64,000 nucleotides of DNA. Origin: Siniperca chuatsi (taxonomy: Eukaryota; Chordata; Actinopteri; Centrarchiformes; Sinipercidae). The translations under genes and the position numbers were made by a program. The stretch spans positions 25,515,455 to 25,579,454 of the forward strand of contig NC_058051.1 of assembly GCF_020085105.1 (NCBI RefSeq). The letters are read 5' to 3'. The notes under the pieces are model-generated. The model ran no database searches and was not told the origin of the DNA. It saw only the letters and a list, made by a program, of their open reading frames with translations. Positions within the stretch are counted from its first letter, which is position 1; each line of letters begins with the position of its first letter. Of this stretch, positions 11,525 to 24,400 are shown one piece after another.

Positions 11525-11566
11525 ATGCCAGGAAGACAGAGACTGTGGTGGTGCAGTGAGCCATGA
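11525..11566 (+). CDS. Upstream ORF whose stop overlaps the pou6f1 start codon
   Basis: A 13-codon ORF begins at an ATG directly behind a plausible acceptor (TTTACCCAG ending at 11523), in a different frame from pou6f1. Its TGA (11564-11566) overlaps the pou6f1 ATG (11563-11565) as ATGA. If the 5' UTR begins at 11524 this ORF is always in the mRNA and could control translation by termination-reinitiation. The ORF is directly visible; its use is inference. Confidence 0.4.
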   Translation: MPGRQRLWWCSEP

Positions 11567-14500
11567 ACTCTCAGGATCTCCCTGCCAAAGATGCCCCACT
11601 TACTGTCAATGAGCAGGTAACACTCACCTGTCTGTTAAAGCACTATGAAGGGCTTTCCTCCTCCCACTATAGCCACACTGAACTTAACCAAACCCTAATA
11701 ACTTATGGTGTCTTCAAGTTTTTTGCTGCTGTTTGCTCCTGTCATCCTCCATGTGCCAACATACCATGTCATAATGGAATGATTAACTTCCGCACCGAAG
11801 TTCATCAAGATCAGGACCCACTTTTGTGTTTTTATCACCAAATAATACCTGCTGCTCTATGCTTGTGAGGGGTACCAGCCTTTAATCTGCCATGCATAAT
11901 AATTAATTGTGGTTTTTCTCTCTCTAGTAACATTCTGTGTAGACATAGTCAGCAAACAAAAGCAATGCTCTTCACGGATGTGGAGGGGAGCTTGAAGAAA
12001 GCGTTGCTTGAGCTGCTTGTTGGCTGATGCTCTTATCATTGTTTTGGTGTACTCATGCTCTTTTAATTTGTGTGTCTTCTTTTTTTTTGTTTTGTTTTGG
12101 TGTTGTTTTGTTTTGTGTCATTGTGTCCTAACATGTGCTCGGCTTCTCTGTTCTCCTTAGCCATTCACTGTCTGACTGCAGAAGTCTTTTTTCAGCCATT
12201 TAAATCCTGCACTTTGAAATTCCCTGCCAAAGACAACAAGGTATGCATCCTCCTCTCTTTTCCTGCATTGTCTCTCTGCACCTTGTCCTCCAGCCCAGGT
12301 TGTCTCGCTGCCTCTCCTCTAGGTCTTTCATTATTGCATACCATGAATCATCGGTAAAGTCAAAATCAGATTTACTACAGGTAGTTACAGGGGGAAGTGG
12401 AGAAATACTAAATTTAGTTATTGGCTGTTTTTGTGACCCTTCAGGTGCTAGATATCATGAGACTTTTACCATAGTAAAATGTTTTATTTACTTAAGCATT
12501 TCACAAACTAACAAATTCTGACTCTTATCTATTATCAAATTATAATAGAACCCTGAACAAAAGAAATAGAATAGAGTCTGCAGTTCCTTTTGCATTTGAG
12601 TCATCTCAGTTTTTACTCCTAATTGCTGTGCAGGTCATTGTAATGTCTGGCCATGAGACTATTCGTGTGCTAGAGGTAGAAGTCGATGCGTCTCTGCCAT
12701 CATCAGTACCTGATGGGAAGAGTGAAGGCAAAGCTGAGGAGGGAGCGGCTCGGCCTGCAGAGCAACCTGAGGCTGGCAGCACACAGGACGGCCCCACTGT
12801 GTCCCACAGCACCGGGGGAGTAGGTAAATCATGGGCGTACTAGATAATGATTGATAGCAAATTACTTATATTCATACGTACATGACACAATTGCTCTGAG
12901 ATGTTAATAACAGCTGTGAAAACCACTTCAAATGTCAGTATGAACCAACCCTGGCTGTGCTCCTGCAGTGCTGGGTGAGCAGCAGGTGGTTTCTGTAGAG
13001 GCTCCGGCCCCTGCTGTCCAAACGCTGACTCCTGCTGTTCCCGTCAGTTTGTCCCTGCCGCAGCCCCAGGCCGCCATGCCCATCACTGTACAAGGCTGTC
13101 CACAGGTATGACTGTGAATTTACACAGAGTACACTTTCCATATTCATCTTAAGTCATCAGAGAAAGAATGTTGTAGACAATAGTAATACATTTTTCTTGA
13201 CCTAAAACCAGCGTCAGAAATTAACAAGAGCTTCGGGTATATTGGCCTTGAAAGTACAGGAAATGTCTGTGAAATTAAAAATCAGCGGGGCAAAAAAAAG
13301 ATCCTGAAATTTACCCTATTTGCATTTCACCCTGTTCCCATATCATTTCTTGTCCAATATTCATGAGTCAAACGGATTAACGCCACTATTGTCACCCACA
13401 GGCTACTGTAGGTGATTTACTGAAGTCACTGACCGAGGCAATTGTCTTTTGTGCATTATAAATGTGAAAATGGAACAGATTTGATCTCAAACACCTGAAC
13501 ACATAGCCTGAGGCTATAGATTGTAGATAAATTGTTGCATTGCACAACATTTCCAGCAATTTGAGAACATTCAGACCATACCACTGCAACAACAAAAAAT
13601 AAAACATCCAATGTGGTAAAAACAAAATCAATAATGGAGTGGAGAAAGATGGAGTATTTGAGTACAAATGCAATGAAAAATGTATTACTATTTAGTTCAG
13701 TAAAATTGACCCTGTAAAAACATCAGAATGCCAGTAAAAATACATAAATGAGGTAAAAATATAATCTGAAAAAACATTACTCTGTTCATCCCTGTCACAA
13801 ATGTTGATGGAAAGCAAATCATTTACTATGCAACATTAGGTGCTGACCCAGGAAAGTTTGGCCACTCTGATGACTGGTATGATGGCCCAGACAGGGTCCC
13901 TGGGGCAGCCCCTGCTCATCCCCCTCAGTATGGCGGGCTCCATCAGTGGCCAGGGCGGTCTGGCTGTTCTCACCTTGCCTACCACCAATGTAGCTACTCT
14001 CCCTGGGTTCGCAGCAGCTAATGCGGCTGGAAACCTCCTCAAACTGCCCTTTGCTGGCCTCCAAGGTAAAACACAAACTGTGTGTGTGTGTGTGTGTGCT
14101 CTCCATTTAGCCTCTCATTTTGGTTAGATCACAGTTGACAATTGCCATAGAAACACAACATCTTTAACACTGACATTCATCAACGTTTTTTTTATTTAGC
14201 CCCGCTAGCGGTTCCAGGAATGGCAATGCCAGTCGGTTGGTCGGTCCGCCACTTTGGTCCACACTGAAATATCTCAACAACTATTAGGTAGATGGCGATG
14301 AACTTTTTAACAGGCGTTCATGGTCCCCAGAGGATGAATCCTAATGACTATGGTGATCCCATGACTTTTCCTGTAGTGCCACCCTGAGGTTAACATTTGT
14401 GGTTTTAAGTTAAATGTCTACTACTAAAACAACTACTGAATGGATTGTTATGAAATTTGGTTCAGACATTCATGTTCTCCTCAGGATGAATTATAATCAC

Positions 14501-17500
14501 TTTGCTGATCTGTTAACTTTTCATCTAGGGCCATCATCAGATCAAAATGTATCCAATATTGGACACATTATTACAAAATACATTTATGATCAAATACCTG
14601 CAAAACTAATGACATTCCCATCAGCCTCAGCTGTACTTTGTGTTTAGTGCTAGTTAGCATTATAACATGCTAAACTAAGATGGGGAACATGGTAAACATT
14701 ATATATGCTAAACATCAGCATGTTAGAGTTGTCATTGTGAGCTGGTTAGCATGCTGACGTTAGCATTCAGCTCAAAGCACCACTGTACCTCACTACAGCC
14801 TCACAGAGCCACTAGCATGGCTGTAGACTCTGAGTCTTGTTAAAATGTTTTTAGTTTTCTCACAATGAATAACTTCATTACAGAACAATAACAGGTTGCA
14901 TACTCTTGAATTTCTACTCAGCTGCGACAGTCCTGAACTCGGTCCAGCCCCAACTGCAGACAAATGCACAGACGATGTTCCAGCCTCAAGCAGCTTCCAT
15001 GCAGCCAGTGCAGGTGACGTCTCAGCCAACACATGTGACCAATGCACAGGTTACCGCTGCTCAGGTGGCGGCAGCCCAGGCGACCTCTGCCACCACTACT
15101 GTCTCTCAGTCCAACATATCTGTAGCAGCACTCCAGACTGCAGGACTCTCCATCAATCCTGCCATTGTAAGAATGCTGCTTCAAGGATTTATGCCTGTTC
15201 ATACATTCTGTACTGTTAGTGATGAGTGAGTCATGTGATGTAATTTCCAATGCTATTTACACATGTTATGATTTTCTGCTCAGATCAATGCTGCTTCATT
15301 GGGAGCTCAGCCCCAGTTCCTCAGTTCCCTCACCTCCACTCCCATCATCACCAGTGCCATGTCCAACATGGCTGGCATCACCAGCCAGATCATCACAAAT
15401 GCCCAGGGACATGTGGGTGCCATAAAATACTGCTCCATTTTATATTACATTATATATATATATATAATATAATACTATTGCAGTAGTGTATCATGTGTAC
15501 CAAAAAAAAGACTTCTAGACTTCGATTGACTAAAACATATCACAGACTTAATAACAAAATGAGAAAGGTATAAGACCAAGTCATTTATAGACAGTGTGCT
15601 CCCCTTACATAGTGCCATTCACATTTTTTGCAAGTATTGATGCATATTGTTTGATAAAACACACCCTCTCAAAGGACAATCAAAAGGTTTTTGTGTTGTG
15701 TGGGGGGAAAAAAGCCCCAGCCTGCAGATAACATCAATCAGCAGTGCTATTTCAAGTCAGTGGAGCATAAGACAGTTTCTGTGAAAAACTGATCTATTCC
15801 ATTATTAAGTCTTCCCATTGTTGCAGCTCACTGGAGTTAGTACTGTAGTGTTTAATCTTGAAAGACATGATTTTATTCCAAGTGAACTGCTAATAGGACG
15901 TACCTATTTCCCAGAAGCAAAAACATTGCCATGACAGGTTGTTGAATGTTCTGAAAGTCGGTTTGGTAAGCAAAAACTATCAGAGGGTTACATTAAATTA
16001 TTTGTATGTATTTCTCTTAAATTCAAACAACGTTTACAGGTCATAGGAACCCTCCCACTGTTGTTGAACCCAGCCTCTCTGGCTGGAGGGGCTGCGACAC
16101 CCACCCTCCCCCTTCAGGGTCTCCAGGTCCAGACTGTCACCCCACAGCTGCTTCTCAACACCCAGGGCCAGATCATTGCCACTGTAGGGAATGGACCTGC
16201 AGCAGTTGCAACTTCTGCTGCAGTTCTGCCCAAAGCTGCAGCTCCTCCAACACTCACCAAACCTAACACACAGGTAGATAACAAAAAGGTCAGAATAATT
16301 TCTGCATTTACACTGAAAGCTGAAACAGACCAGAAATGACTGCATGATCTTTGAACAGACTCACTTAATTCGCATTCATTCATTAACTATTGCTGAAGAT
16401 ATTTATAATTTTGTTACATCTAAGAATATTATTTATGTGTTCCCTACCAGGCTTCGGTAACAACTGTCAATCAGTCACCAGTTGTCATCGCCCCGCAGCC
16501 GTCTGTACTGAAGACCGCCACCAATCTCTCCTCCACAGTACCCATCACCTGTGGAGACATAGCAAAAGTGGGCCAGCTTGTCAGCAGTATGTACACCTGC
16601 TTCTCCTATCCAAACATAGATCCGTTTTAAGCAGGTAGATATTTTTAACCAGATTCTTCACAATTGTAGAACCCCAGCAGGTAGTCAGCAGCGAGGAAGG
16701 CATTAATCTGGAGGAAATTCGAGAGTTTGCCAAGAATTTCAAGATCCGTCGGCTGTCCTTGGGGCTTACTCAGACGCAAGTAGGGCAGGCTCTAACTGCA
16801 ACTGAGGGTCCGGCCTATAGCCAGTCTGCCATTTGCAGGTAAATGACCCCCCTGTTCACGTTGCCTTGCATATGGAAGCTTTCTTCAGTAATGTATTATT
16901 CCGCCCCCCAAAAAACAGATGTATTTCTCTTTATAAAGCATCAGTAATTCATCAATGACAGGGTGTATACAGTGCATTTGATATGTGCATACACTGACCT
17001 AGTTTGCATGCACAAAAATTACAATTCTAATTCTATTAAAACATTAATGTAGTTAAGGCACCTACGCAAATGTCTACTCATCTACTTAGTGCAGTCATGC
17101 TTAGTGAGTATATCACAGTGACTTATGTGTGACAGTAAAAGACTGTAGTATTAAATCCTTAAATTAATGTGTCAATGTGAATGTGATTAGGTAACTTAAC
17201 AATAACACTGAAAAACATTTTCAGAACTTTGGCTACATTCTACATAAAAATAAGGAAGTCTGTGAGTATAAATTTTAAGAATTGTGAATCATCATTGTTA
17301 TTGTTGGGAAATATGCTTATTTACAGAGAGTTAAATTGATACCACTCTCATGTCTGTCCATTAAATATGAAGCTACAGCCAGCAGCCGTTTAGAATAAAG
17401 ACTGGAAACAGGGTGAAACAGCTACCCTGGCTCTGTCCAAAGGGTACCATCCCACCTGAAGGGTACCAATCAGCCTACCATCACCTAGTTTACCAGTTTT

Positions 17501-18334
17501 TGCATGATTTAAACAAACAAGATATAAAGTGTTAATTAGTGAGCTTTAGAGCTGTTTCCCTTGTTTTCAGTCTTTAGGCTAAGCTAAGCTAACCGATTAC
17601 TGGCTCTACGTACATGAGAGCCATATCAATCTTCTCATCAAAGCAAGTAAGCCAATAAGATAGTTCCCAAAATGTCGAACTATTCCTTTAAATTAACATT
17701 TTAATTTCTTAGGCTACATTCTATATAAATAATCATGACGTCTGTGATTTAAAGAATTGTAATACGAACAGCAATGGAGTTATCCTTATATGGAGGTAAG
17801 TAAGTAAATTAAGTAAAATAATGAGAGATATAGGTTGTTTAAAGCTTGGTGGACTAGTAACCAAAATATTTATGTTACTTTCCTACAAATTGGGTCTAAG
17901 TTAATTCATACAGATTAAATTGAGATACAGTTCATATAGCGTGTGTTCTCATGAAATAGTTCAGCCTGAACTTTCTTTTGCACCACAGGTTTGAAAAGCT
18001 GGATATCACCCCAAAGAGTGCTCAGAAGCTGAAGCCAGTGTTGGAGAAATGGCTGGCTGAAGCTGAGCACTGGAACCAGAAAGGCCAGCAGAATCTGATG
18101 GAGTTTGTTGGTGGTGAACCATCCAAAAAACGCAAGCGGCGTACTAGTTTCACACCGCAGGCAATAGAAGTTCTTAACTCCTACTTTGAGAAGAATGCAT
18201 TGCCAACAGGCCAAGAGATTACAGAAATTGCAAGAGAGCTAAACTATGACCGAGAGGTTGTGCGAGTATGGTTCTGCAACCGGCGACAGACGCTAAAAAA
18301 CACGAGCAAGATCAATGTCTTCCAGGTTCAGTAG
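11563..18334 (+). CDS. pou6f1: POU class 6 homeobox 1 transcription factor (POU6F1/Brn-5), 10 coding exons
   Basis: Nuclear DNA-binding transcription factor expressed mainly in nervous tissue in other vertebrates. Coding exons: 11563-11616, 12634-12823, 12969-13105, 13840-14065, 14922-15166, 15284-15412, 16040-16273, 16451-16586, 16670-16838 and 17989-18334; phases agree throughout, giving 621 residues (human long form about 611). N-terminus reads LTVNEQVIVMSGHETIRVLE as in human. Residues about 60-450 are a Gln/Ala/Thr/Pro-rich activation region with repeated LLIP and PQLLLN motifs. The POU-specific domain (about 455-540; LEEIREFAKNFKIRRLSLG) carries the longer linker TATEGPAYSQSAICRF typical of class 6; the homeodomain (about 553-612) has KKRKRRTSFTPQAIE and helix 3 VVRVWFCNRRQ. 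The exon 7 donor is a weak GTGGGT. Introns hold families A and B repeats. Intact; identity very sure, exact 5' end less so. Confidence 0.95.
12161..12240 (+). other. Candidate alternative or poison exon in pou6f1 intron 1
   Basis: An 80-nt segment with a good acceptor (pyrimidine-rich tract ending TTCTCCTTAG at 12160) and a good donor (AACAAG|GTATGC at 12240/12241). Spliced after the first coding exon it gives an in-frame TGA after four codons and is not a multiple of three, so inclusion would stop translation. As an alternative first exon it would let translation begin at the in-frame Met at 12643 (MSGHETI). Only splice-site evidence. Confidence 0.3.
14079..14098 (+). repeat. (TG)n microsatellite
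   Basis: Ten TG units 13 bases after the donor of pou6f1 coding exon 4. Confidence 0.9.
14197..14850 (+). repeat. Interspersed repeat family A, copy 1
   Basis: In pou6f1 intron 4. Starts near GCCCCGCTAGCGGTTCCAGG, contains two diverged tandem units of about 115 bp (each with an AACTA-TTG/AGG-TAGATGG start, an AGGATGAAT middle and a CTTTTC-TAG-GCCA end), then the signature GACATTCCCATCAGCCTCAG, and a run of TTAGCATGCT-type motifs ending with CACAGAGCCACTAGCATGG. Same order in copies at 47795-48315 and 61830-62680, all plus strand. Class unknown to me. Confidence 0.75.
17305..17692. repeat. Fold-back repeat family B, copy 1
   Basis: In the last pou6f1 intron. Left arm GGGAAATATGCTTATTTAC then CCACTCTCATGTCTGTCC, ATGAAGCTACAGCCAGCAGC and GACTGGAAACAGGGTGAAAC; right arm is its inverted counterpart: CTTGTTTTCAGTCTTTAGG, CTAAGCTAAGCTAACCG, ACATGAGAG and the end CCCAAAATGTCGAACTATTC. 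The whole can fold into a long hairpin. Other copies at 51098-51582, 52779-53217 and 54146-54220. Confidence 0.75.
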
Positions 18335-20430
18335 CGACTTCATTCTGGGAGGGTTCGCCGCTAATCTCTTGTCGTTTTGGGAAGTTGAACATTTAATACA
18401 GCAGCACAGTTCTAGATTGTGTTGTAAATACAAGCTAAACTTTATTAAGGTTGAAAGAATATTAACTTTTTGAGAAAATGAAGGTAATGACATAATTAAT
18501 TCAATTTTATTCAAGTGTTATGAAAGAGTACTAAAAATGAGTTGTTATTGTATTTTAAGGCTGTATATGTGTACACTACTTCTGTGTGGTGGGTACTCAG
18601 TCAAACTGCATGGTCCTTTTATCATATACAGTGATAATGATACATTAATAATGTCATATTTAAAAACATTTGATGAACTTTTATACAAGTGGTTTTATAA
18701 GATATCAATCTGAATTATAATGAGTGGCAGTGCATTGAGTCACATTGATTTTAGTCACATAATTGTCACTTTGGCACAATGGCTGACATTACGCTGATAT
18801 TTGAATAACATGCTTTTGCCACCATGGATGTTTGTAAAATTCTACCTGCTCATTTATTTTATATTCACACAGTATTTGTACCGTATTTGCAACATAAATA
18901 AGATTCTGACTGACATATGATTCTGTAGACTAAAAGTAGGCAGTAGCCTATAACGTTATTTTCATCAGAATTAGTTGTCTAAGGAACGGCAAAAATGACT
19001 TGGCTGTCTATGGACTCCTGACTCTGCAACCATTTTTGGGACAATCATCATTTTGATATTTCTTGCTGATAATCACAAAGATGAGCTTAAAATCTGTAAT
19101 CATTTCCTTTTGTTTGACTTTGATAGTTTTATTCAGCAGTGTGAAATGTGTCACACTGTTGGATGTCCATAGAGAGGGTAATTTCTGATGTTCTGTGGAC
19201 GACAGGTTCTTATGGAAAATATAGTTATAGCTTCAGCTATTGCCTATGATGCCACAACTGTAAACTTATTTTAGTTTTTTTTTTATAAAGTTTGTTTCAT
19301 TTGTGAGTTACTGATCATGCAAATACACATACTATATGTGTGGGTGACACGTGTGTGAATTCACCACAGTCTGTTTTGTTTTTACACTTTCTGTTTTTGT
19401 GCTTACAATACTCTGAGAGTATTTTGTGTTTCCTCTTTATTCACTGTTGTGCTGTTCCCTTAATGGCTTGACAATGCTTTTACATTTTTCATCTCAAGTC
19501 TGGTAAAGTGTATTTGCAAAATAGGAGCTTAATTGGCCTATTTTGAAGTCAACTTAAAATAGTCTCACGTTGCCTAGAAACATTAACGGCAGATTTTTTT
19601 TAGATACTTTTACTAAACCTAATATCAATGAAATTGATTTACTGAGTAAAAAAAATTGAATTAACTGTTCAACCAAGAAAGGGGTTTTCAGTCGGAGGGA
19701 GTTAGAAAAGTGTTTGCATGTGCAGTATGAAGTTATTTTCTGTAGGAACAATACTATGGCGGTTTTCTTTATCTTTCCCAATTATTCAAGAATTCTTTGC
19801 ACTTTAGTGACAACAGAGAAAGTAAAAGGGTAAAAAATGGTTTATGTACAGTGCAAGTTATGTATGTGAGAGAATTTAATTTCTGCATTTTAATGTTCTT
19901 GAACAGTAAGAAGCATTGCTTTGAAAAATGTAGCATTACTGGTAAAATTGCAATCATCAACTTGACACGCAACATTTATCATTAAGATGAATGTACTTTT
20001 TATGCAGATGAAATGTAAAATACTTCAGATTAGACATAAACTCTAATATGCATTAATCACATTCTTTGAATTTATTAATTATATGGTACATTTTATGGTC
20101 AACCTCATATTTGCCTTTTGAATAACAGTAGGACTATATTGCAGTGACATACAGTATACCTAACCATAAAATAATTAATATTGCAAAGGTCTTGCTTTAA
20201 TATGTGTTTTACCTTCATGTAGAATATGGGAAGACACTATATGATATTGTTTGCTATACTAAGTTATCAGTAGAGAAAAGAAGAGCTAAATTATGATTAT
20301 AAGATATCAACTATTAGTCATTTGACTCTGCAAAGCATAAAAAGTTCAGGTCTTTGCAAGACAAAATTTGGATGCTTTTTGTCCTTTTCTGTCAGATAAA
20401 TGAAATAAACCCTGTCTTTATTAATCACTC
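18335..20430 (+). other. pou6f1: pou6f1 3' UTR
   Basis: AT-rich non-coding sequence after the pou6f1 stop with no exon or clear repeat. A canonical AATAAA at 20404-20409 followed by a CTGTCTTTATT stretch is the likely end; earlier variant signals exist near 18895. Length is inferred. Confidence 0.5.
20404..20409 (+). terminator. pou6f1: Candidate pou6f1 polyadenylation signal
   Basis: AATAAA followed within 40 bases by a GTTGTGTGTTG GU-rich element, the usual layout of a vertebrate poly(A) site. Confidence 0.5.
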
Positions 20431-20559
20431 CTTATTGTTGTGTGTTGATATATTTACCATATTTGCATTGGCTGTAGTTGATAGTGACCACTGACCTCCA
20501 TAAAAAAGAGGGATTGAAAAAATTGTTTATTTTTTACAAGTAAAATATCACTTAAAGCA

Positions 20560-21404
20560 GTAAACACCTCTTCTGAACCTCATGCCTTATCGCCCATAAG
20601 CGCTCGGAGGCGCTAATGAGCCCCAAAGTTATTTGCTAGTACTGTGAAATAGCAACATGAAGAAGAAGAGGACGAAACGGAAATTACGGCAGCGCCTCTT
20701 CCCTGACGAAGCCAGATAAACAAACAAAAGCAAGCTATTACAGTAGATATATTTAGGAGTCAGAATTAGTTTTGATGTGTTTCTATTTATAGATATGTCT
20801 ATCAGGAATAAGTTATTCCCGTGAATCCCCAATAACTGAGGCAAAAAAGGGCTAGCATCCTACTTGCTAAGTTAGCTGGCAGGCTTGTAGTGGTTAGCTC
20901 GACATGTTTATTTTAGTGCTGGGGCGAAGGAGCACGACATGATGGCATGACACTGTCGCAGTGCTAGCAAGTAGCTACAGTTTCATTTAAAGGTATATGT
21001 ATTTCTTATAACGTTATCTAACTAAATAAAAAGAGTAGAGACTAAAATCAATATGGCTTAACAAGTTATTTTCATCTTAACAGTGAATCAGTGCACGCTT
21101 GCATGAACAGCGTACCGTTAACGTTAACATCAGAAGCTCTGCGTTGTTCGGAATGATAACCTGTTACTAACAATAACACAAACCGCTAATTTGATCTTTT
21201 TTTTTTTTATCTTGTTTTTGTGGGTATGTCGCTCGATTAAACATCTACATGTTACGTTTTTTTCACGAGTTGCAGCCACAGTCGATGATAACAAACTTCT
21301 TATTTCACTTTCTCCACTAAAGATTGGACGGTTGTTGGAAACAGGTAAAACTTAGCTTAAGTTTTAACCGGAACTGCACTCCGTAAGATCTTCACATCGT
21401 CACC
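20560..21404 (+). promoter_or_regulatory. tfcp2: tfcp2 promoter and 5' UTR region
   Basis: Directly upstream of the tfcp2 start codon. Contains a more GC-rich patch (GCGCTCGGAGGCGCTAATGA near 20600; GGAAATTACGGCAGCGCC near 20679) and a possible untranslated-exon donor AAACAG|GTAAAA near 21343. No strong TATA box. Start site and leader splicing cannot be fixed from sequence alone. Confidence 0.35.
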
Positions 21405-24400
21405 ATGGCGTGGGCTTTGAAGTTGCCTCTCACGGATGAAGTGATTGAGTCCGGACTGGTCCAGGACTTTGATGCCAGTCTCTCGGGCATTGGCCAGGAG
21501 CTCGGTGCTGGGGCATATAGCATGAGGTACTGTATGCGTTTTGAACGGGTTGAGCCCTCTGCTGAAAGTATACTGTTGGACTGAGTGCTGCTAGTGCTAC
21601 ACGTGAATATTTACCAAAATATGTCCTTTGATTTGTGACTTTATTTAAATACAGCTCAAACGTGTTTTAAATTGCTAAAATTATTTATTTGGGGGTTTAA
21701 TTGTTGATGTAAACAGTGACAGTAATGGAACCCTCAGTGATGCCTCCTTCAGTTGACACTTTTTAAAGTTAGTGAAACTGTATCACCTGCTTAAGCTTAA
21801 ATGTCAGCAGTGTGTGTTTTCACTTGACCTAGAGCTTGAACAGTGTCATTTTATGACTTGCTTTGTAGTTTGTTTCTCATATTTCTTATTTCCAAACAGT
21901 TTTTTTTTTTCAAAATCCCTTCTCAAAATCATTTGCAGAGCATGTTTTTGCAGTGTGAGCTCTTTTATGTGGAATAGGTTAGAGATTCTATATGAAGGTA
22001 TTTGGTATCTTTTCAAGATAAATGATCAAACTTTTCTGTCTAATCAAATCAGTTTTATTAATGTGCAGTGTTTCAGATTTTCTCTCAGCGAGGCTTTGTG
22101 TCCACATCAGTGTGCAGTTTGAGCAGAGATATTCACACTTTGAATTCGTACGTGAATATGTGTAGTCCTGCACTGAGAGATAGCAGAAGGGCAAATTAAT
22201 CACCACATGCAGCTGAATTGCAAAGCAGAACAATGCTTAGTGAGAATCAGATGAAGAATACTCTTTCATTAAATTAGACTGAACCTATCACAATGCAGCA
22301 TATCCCTGATACATTAGTGTAAATTTATCTGCACACATTTCTGTGGTTTTTCATTTGGTGAGGTCTTATTCAAGAGTTTAATGTCCAAATAGATATTCAT
22401 GATGCTCGTGCTCAGTTTTTTTGATGATGGAATTGTGTGAAATCCATTTAGGTTTTGCTGACTTGAGCGCTTTGCTTTGCTGGAGAAAGATCCCTCTCTT
22501 TTATGCCCTTTTCTGGCTGATTAAATTATACTGTACAAGTGCCTGCTTGTTCCTGAAATTCTTCTGTTGAGCAGAGCAATGAGATCCTGACTGGATACCT
22601 TGGTATTTAGTAGTGTTGCCCTAGTTGCCTCCAATGTAATTAATGAACTGCAAAGCTGACAAACACAATAACCCGCCATTCAACCTCAAGTGTCGTCTGG
22701 TGATGGCAGGTAGTGTTAGACTCCCCATTTGACCCATTGTTATTTTTATCATGAGGTTGAAAGTGATCAGTTCTAACAGTTCAATATCAAGATACATTTT
22801 CTGTAGACTTGTTTTATGAAAAGGACATAATGGATGTGTCTCACAGTGAGGTAATTGGGCTTTGGCAGCTCACTAACACCGTTGTTTTTTAATCTCTGTT
22901 CTCCAGTGATGTACTTGCCCTCCCCATCTTCAAGCAGGAGGAGTCCAACCTTCCTCCAGACACCGACAACAAGATCCTACCGTTTCAATATGTTCTGTGT
23001 GCAGCTACCTCGCCAGCCGTTAAACTGCATGATGAAACACTCACCTACCTCAACCAAGGTCAGTGGTGGGATCTCAGCCACAGTGTACTTTTCAATTTTG
23101 CATACATTTATTTATATCTGAGATTACTAAGTCAAAAGCCACTGGAAGCAAATTCAGTTGCCTTTGACATTGCTATTCTAGATATTTTATTACCTGGATG
23201 ACTATAAATCTTCATAGACAAATTTACTGATAGTGGAAAAATAGGGGCGGTGGGGGGATCAATATGGAAATACATGTATATTGAAATGTGGTCTGTGGGG
23301 GTATGTTTTTGATACACTGGCACCAATATAGTGATACATTCTTGTCTGGCAGTTCAGCCTGTTGTCAGTTTGTGTCTGTTTCATGTTGAAAAGACATTTA
23401 GGGGTATCTTTGGCTTTATAATCATGCCATTGTTGCCATGGGTAGCATACTATGTCACGATAGTATTGTATTGTGAGTTACTCTGTGACTCCTGTCGTGG
23501 AAATAAATGACCAAACAAGGATGTAGAAATTATGCATTATTGTGATTAGTATGACTACAAAGGTTAGATATCAACTGTGAATGTTTGGTGTATTGTGACA
23601 GCCTTGTATGAATTGAGATTTTTTTATTCACTACACAGACTTGTCATTGCAGGCCAGTCCTATGAAATTAGAATGCTTGACAATCGAAAAATTGGGGAAC
23701 TTCCTGAAATCACTGGTAAAATGGTGAAGGTAAGATTCTGACATGCCAGTTCACACATACATTACAATATATTTGCACAGGTCAGTGTCTGCCAGGGTAA
23801 AACAGTATAAACGTGTTAGCTTCATTAGCATTAACATCTGCCTTGAATTATTTGAAAAATTAATTTCAGAGCATCATCCGTGTGGTGTTTCATGATCGCC
23901 GACTTCAGTACACAGAGCACCAGCAGCTGGAAGGCTGGCGCTGGAACAGGCCTGGGGATCGCATCCTCGACCTGGGTGAGCGCTGAATGAAAAATGGCTC
24001 GTCTACTTTGATGGCTCCAGAAGGTTCTGGTTCTTATGTATTGTACTGGATTTGTGTGTGGAAAGAATGTTGCTGTGTAGCCTGGTATGTATATTAACCA
24101 TCCAATAGTTTTTGGATAAGTTCAGTTCAGGATATTGACTGTTAACCTGAACTGTAAGTACAAGGTTTAGATGACAGTGGTGATATTATAGAGAAGATAG
24201 TGTGCATTAAGAACTCTTTTGATAACAGCCTGTTTTACATTGATCCATTGCAGATATCCCCATGTCCGTCGGCATAATCGACCCCAGGGCTAACCCTACT
24301 CAGCTAAACACTGTGGAGTTCCTTTGGGACCCATCAAAAAGAACCTCAGTTTTTATCCAGGTAGCATGATTGTCAACACTGTTGTTTTCCTAAATTACTT

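Noticed and set aside
13840-14127. pou6f1 exon 4 ORF extending into VCVCV residues
   Set aside because: The tail is the translated TG microsatellite after the donor at 14065; not coding.
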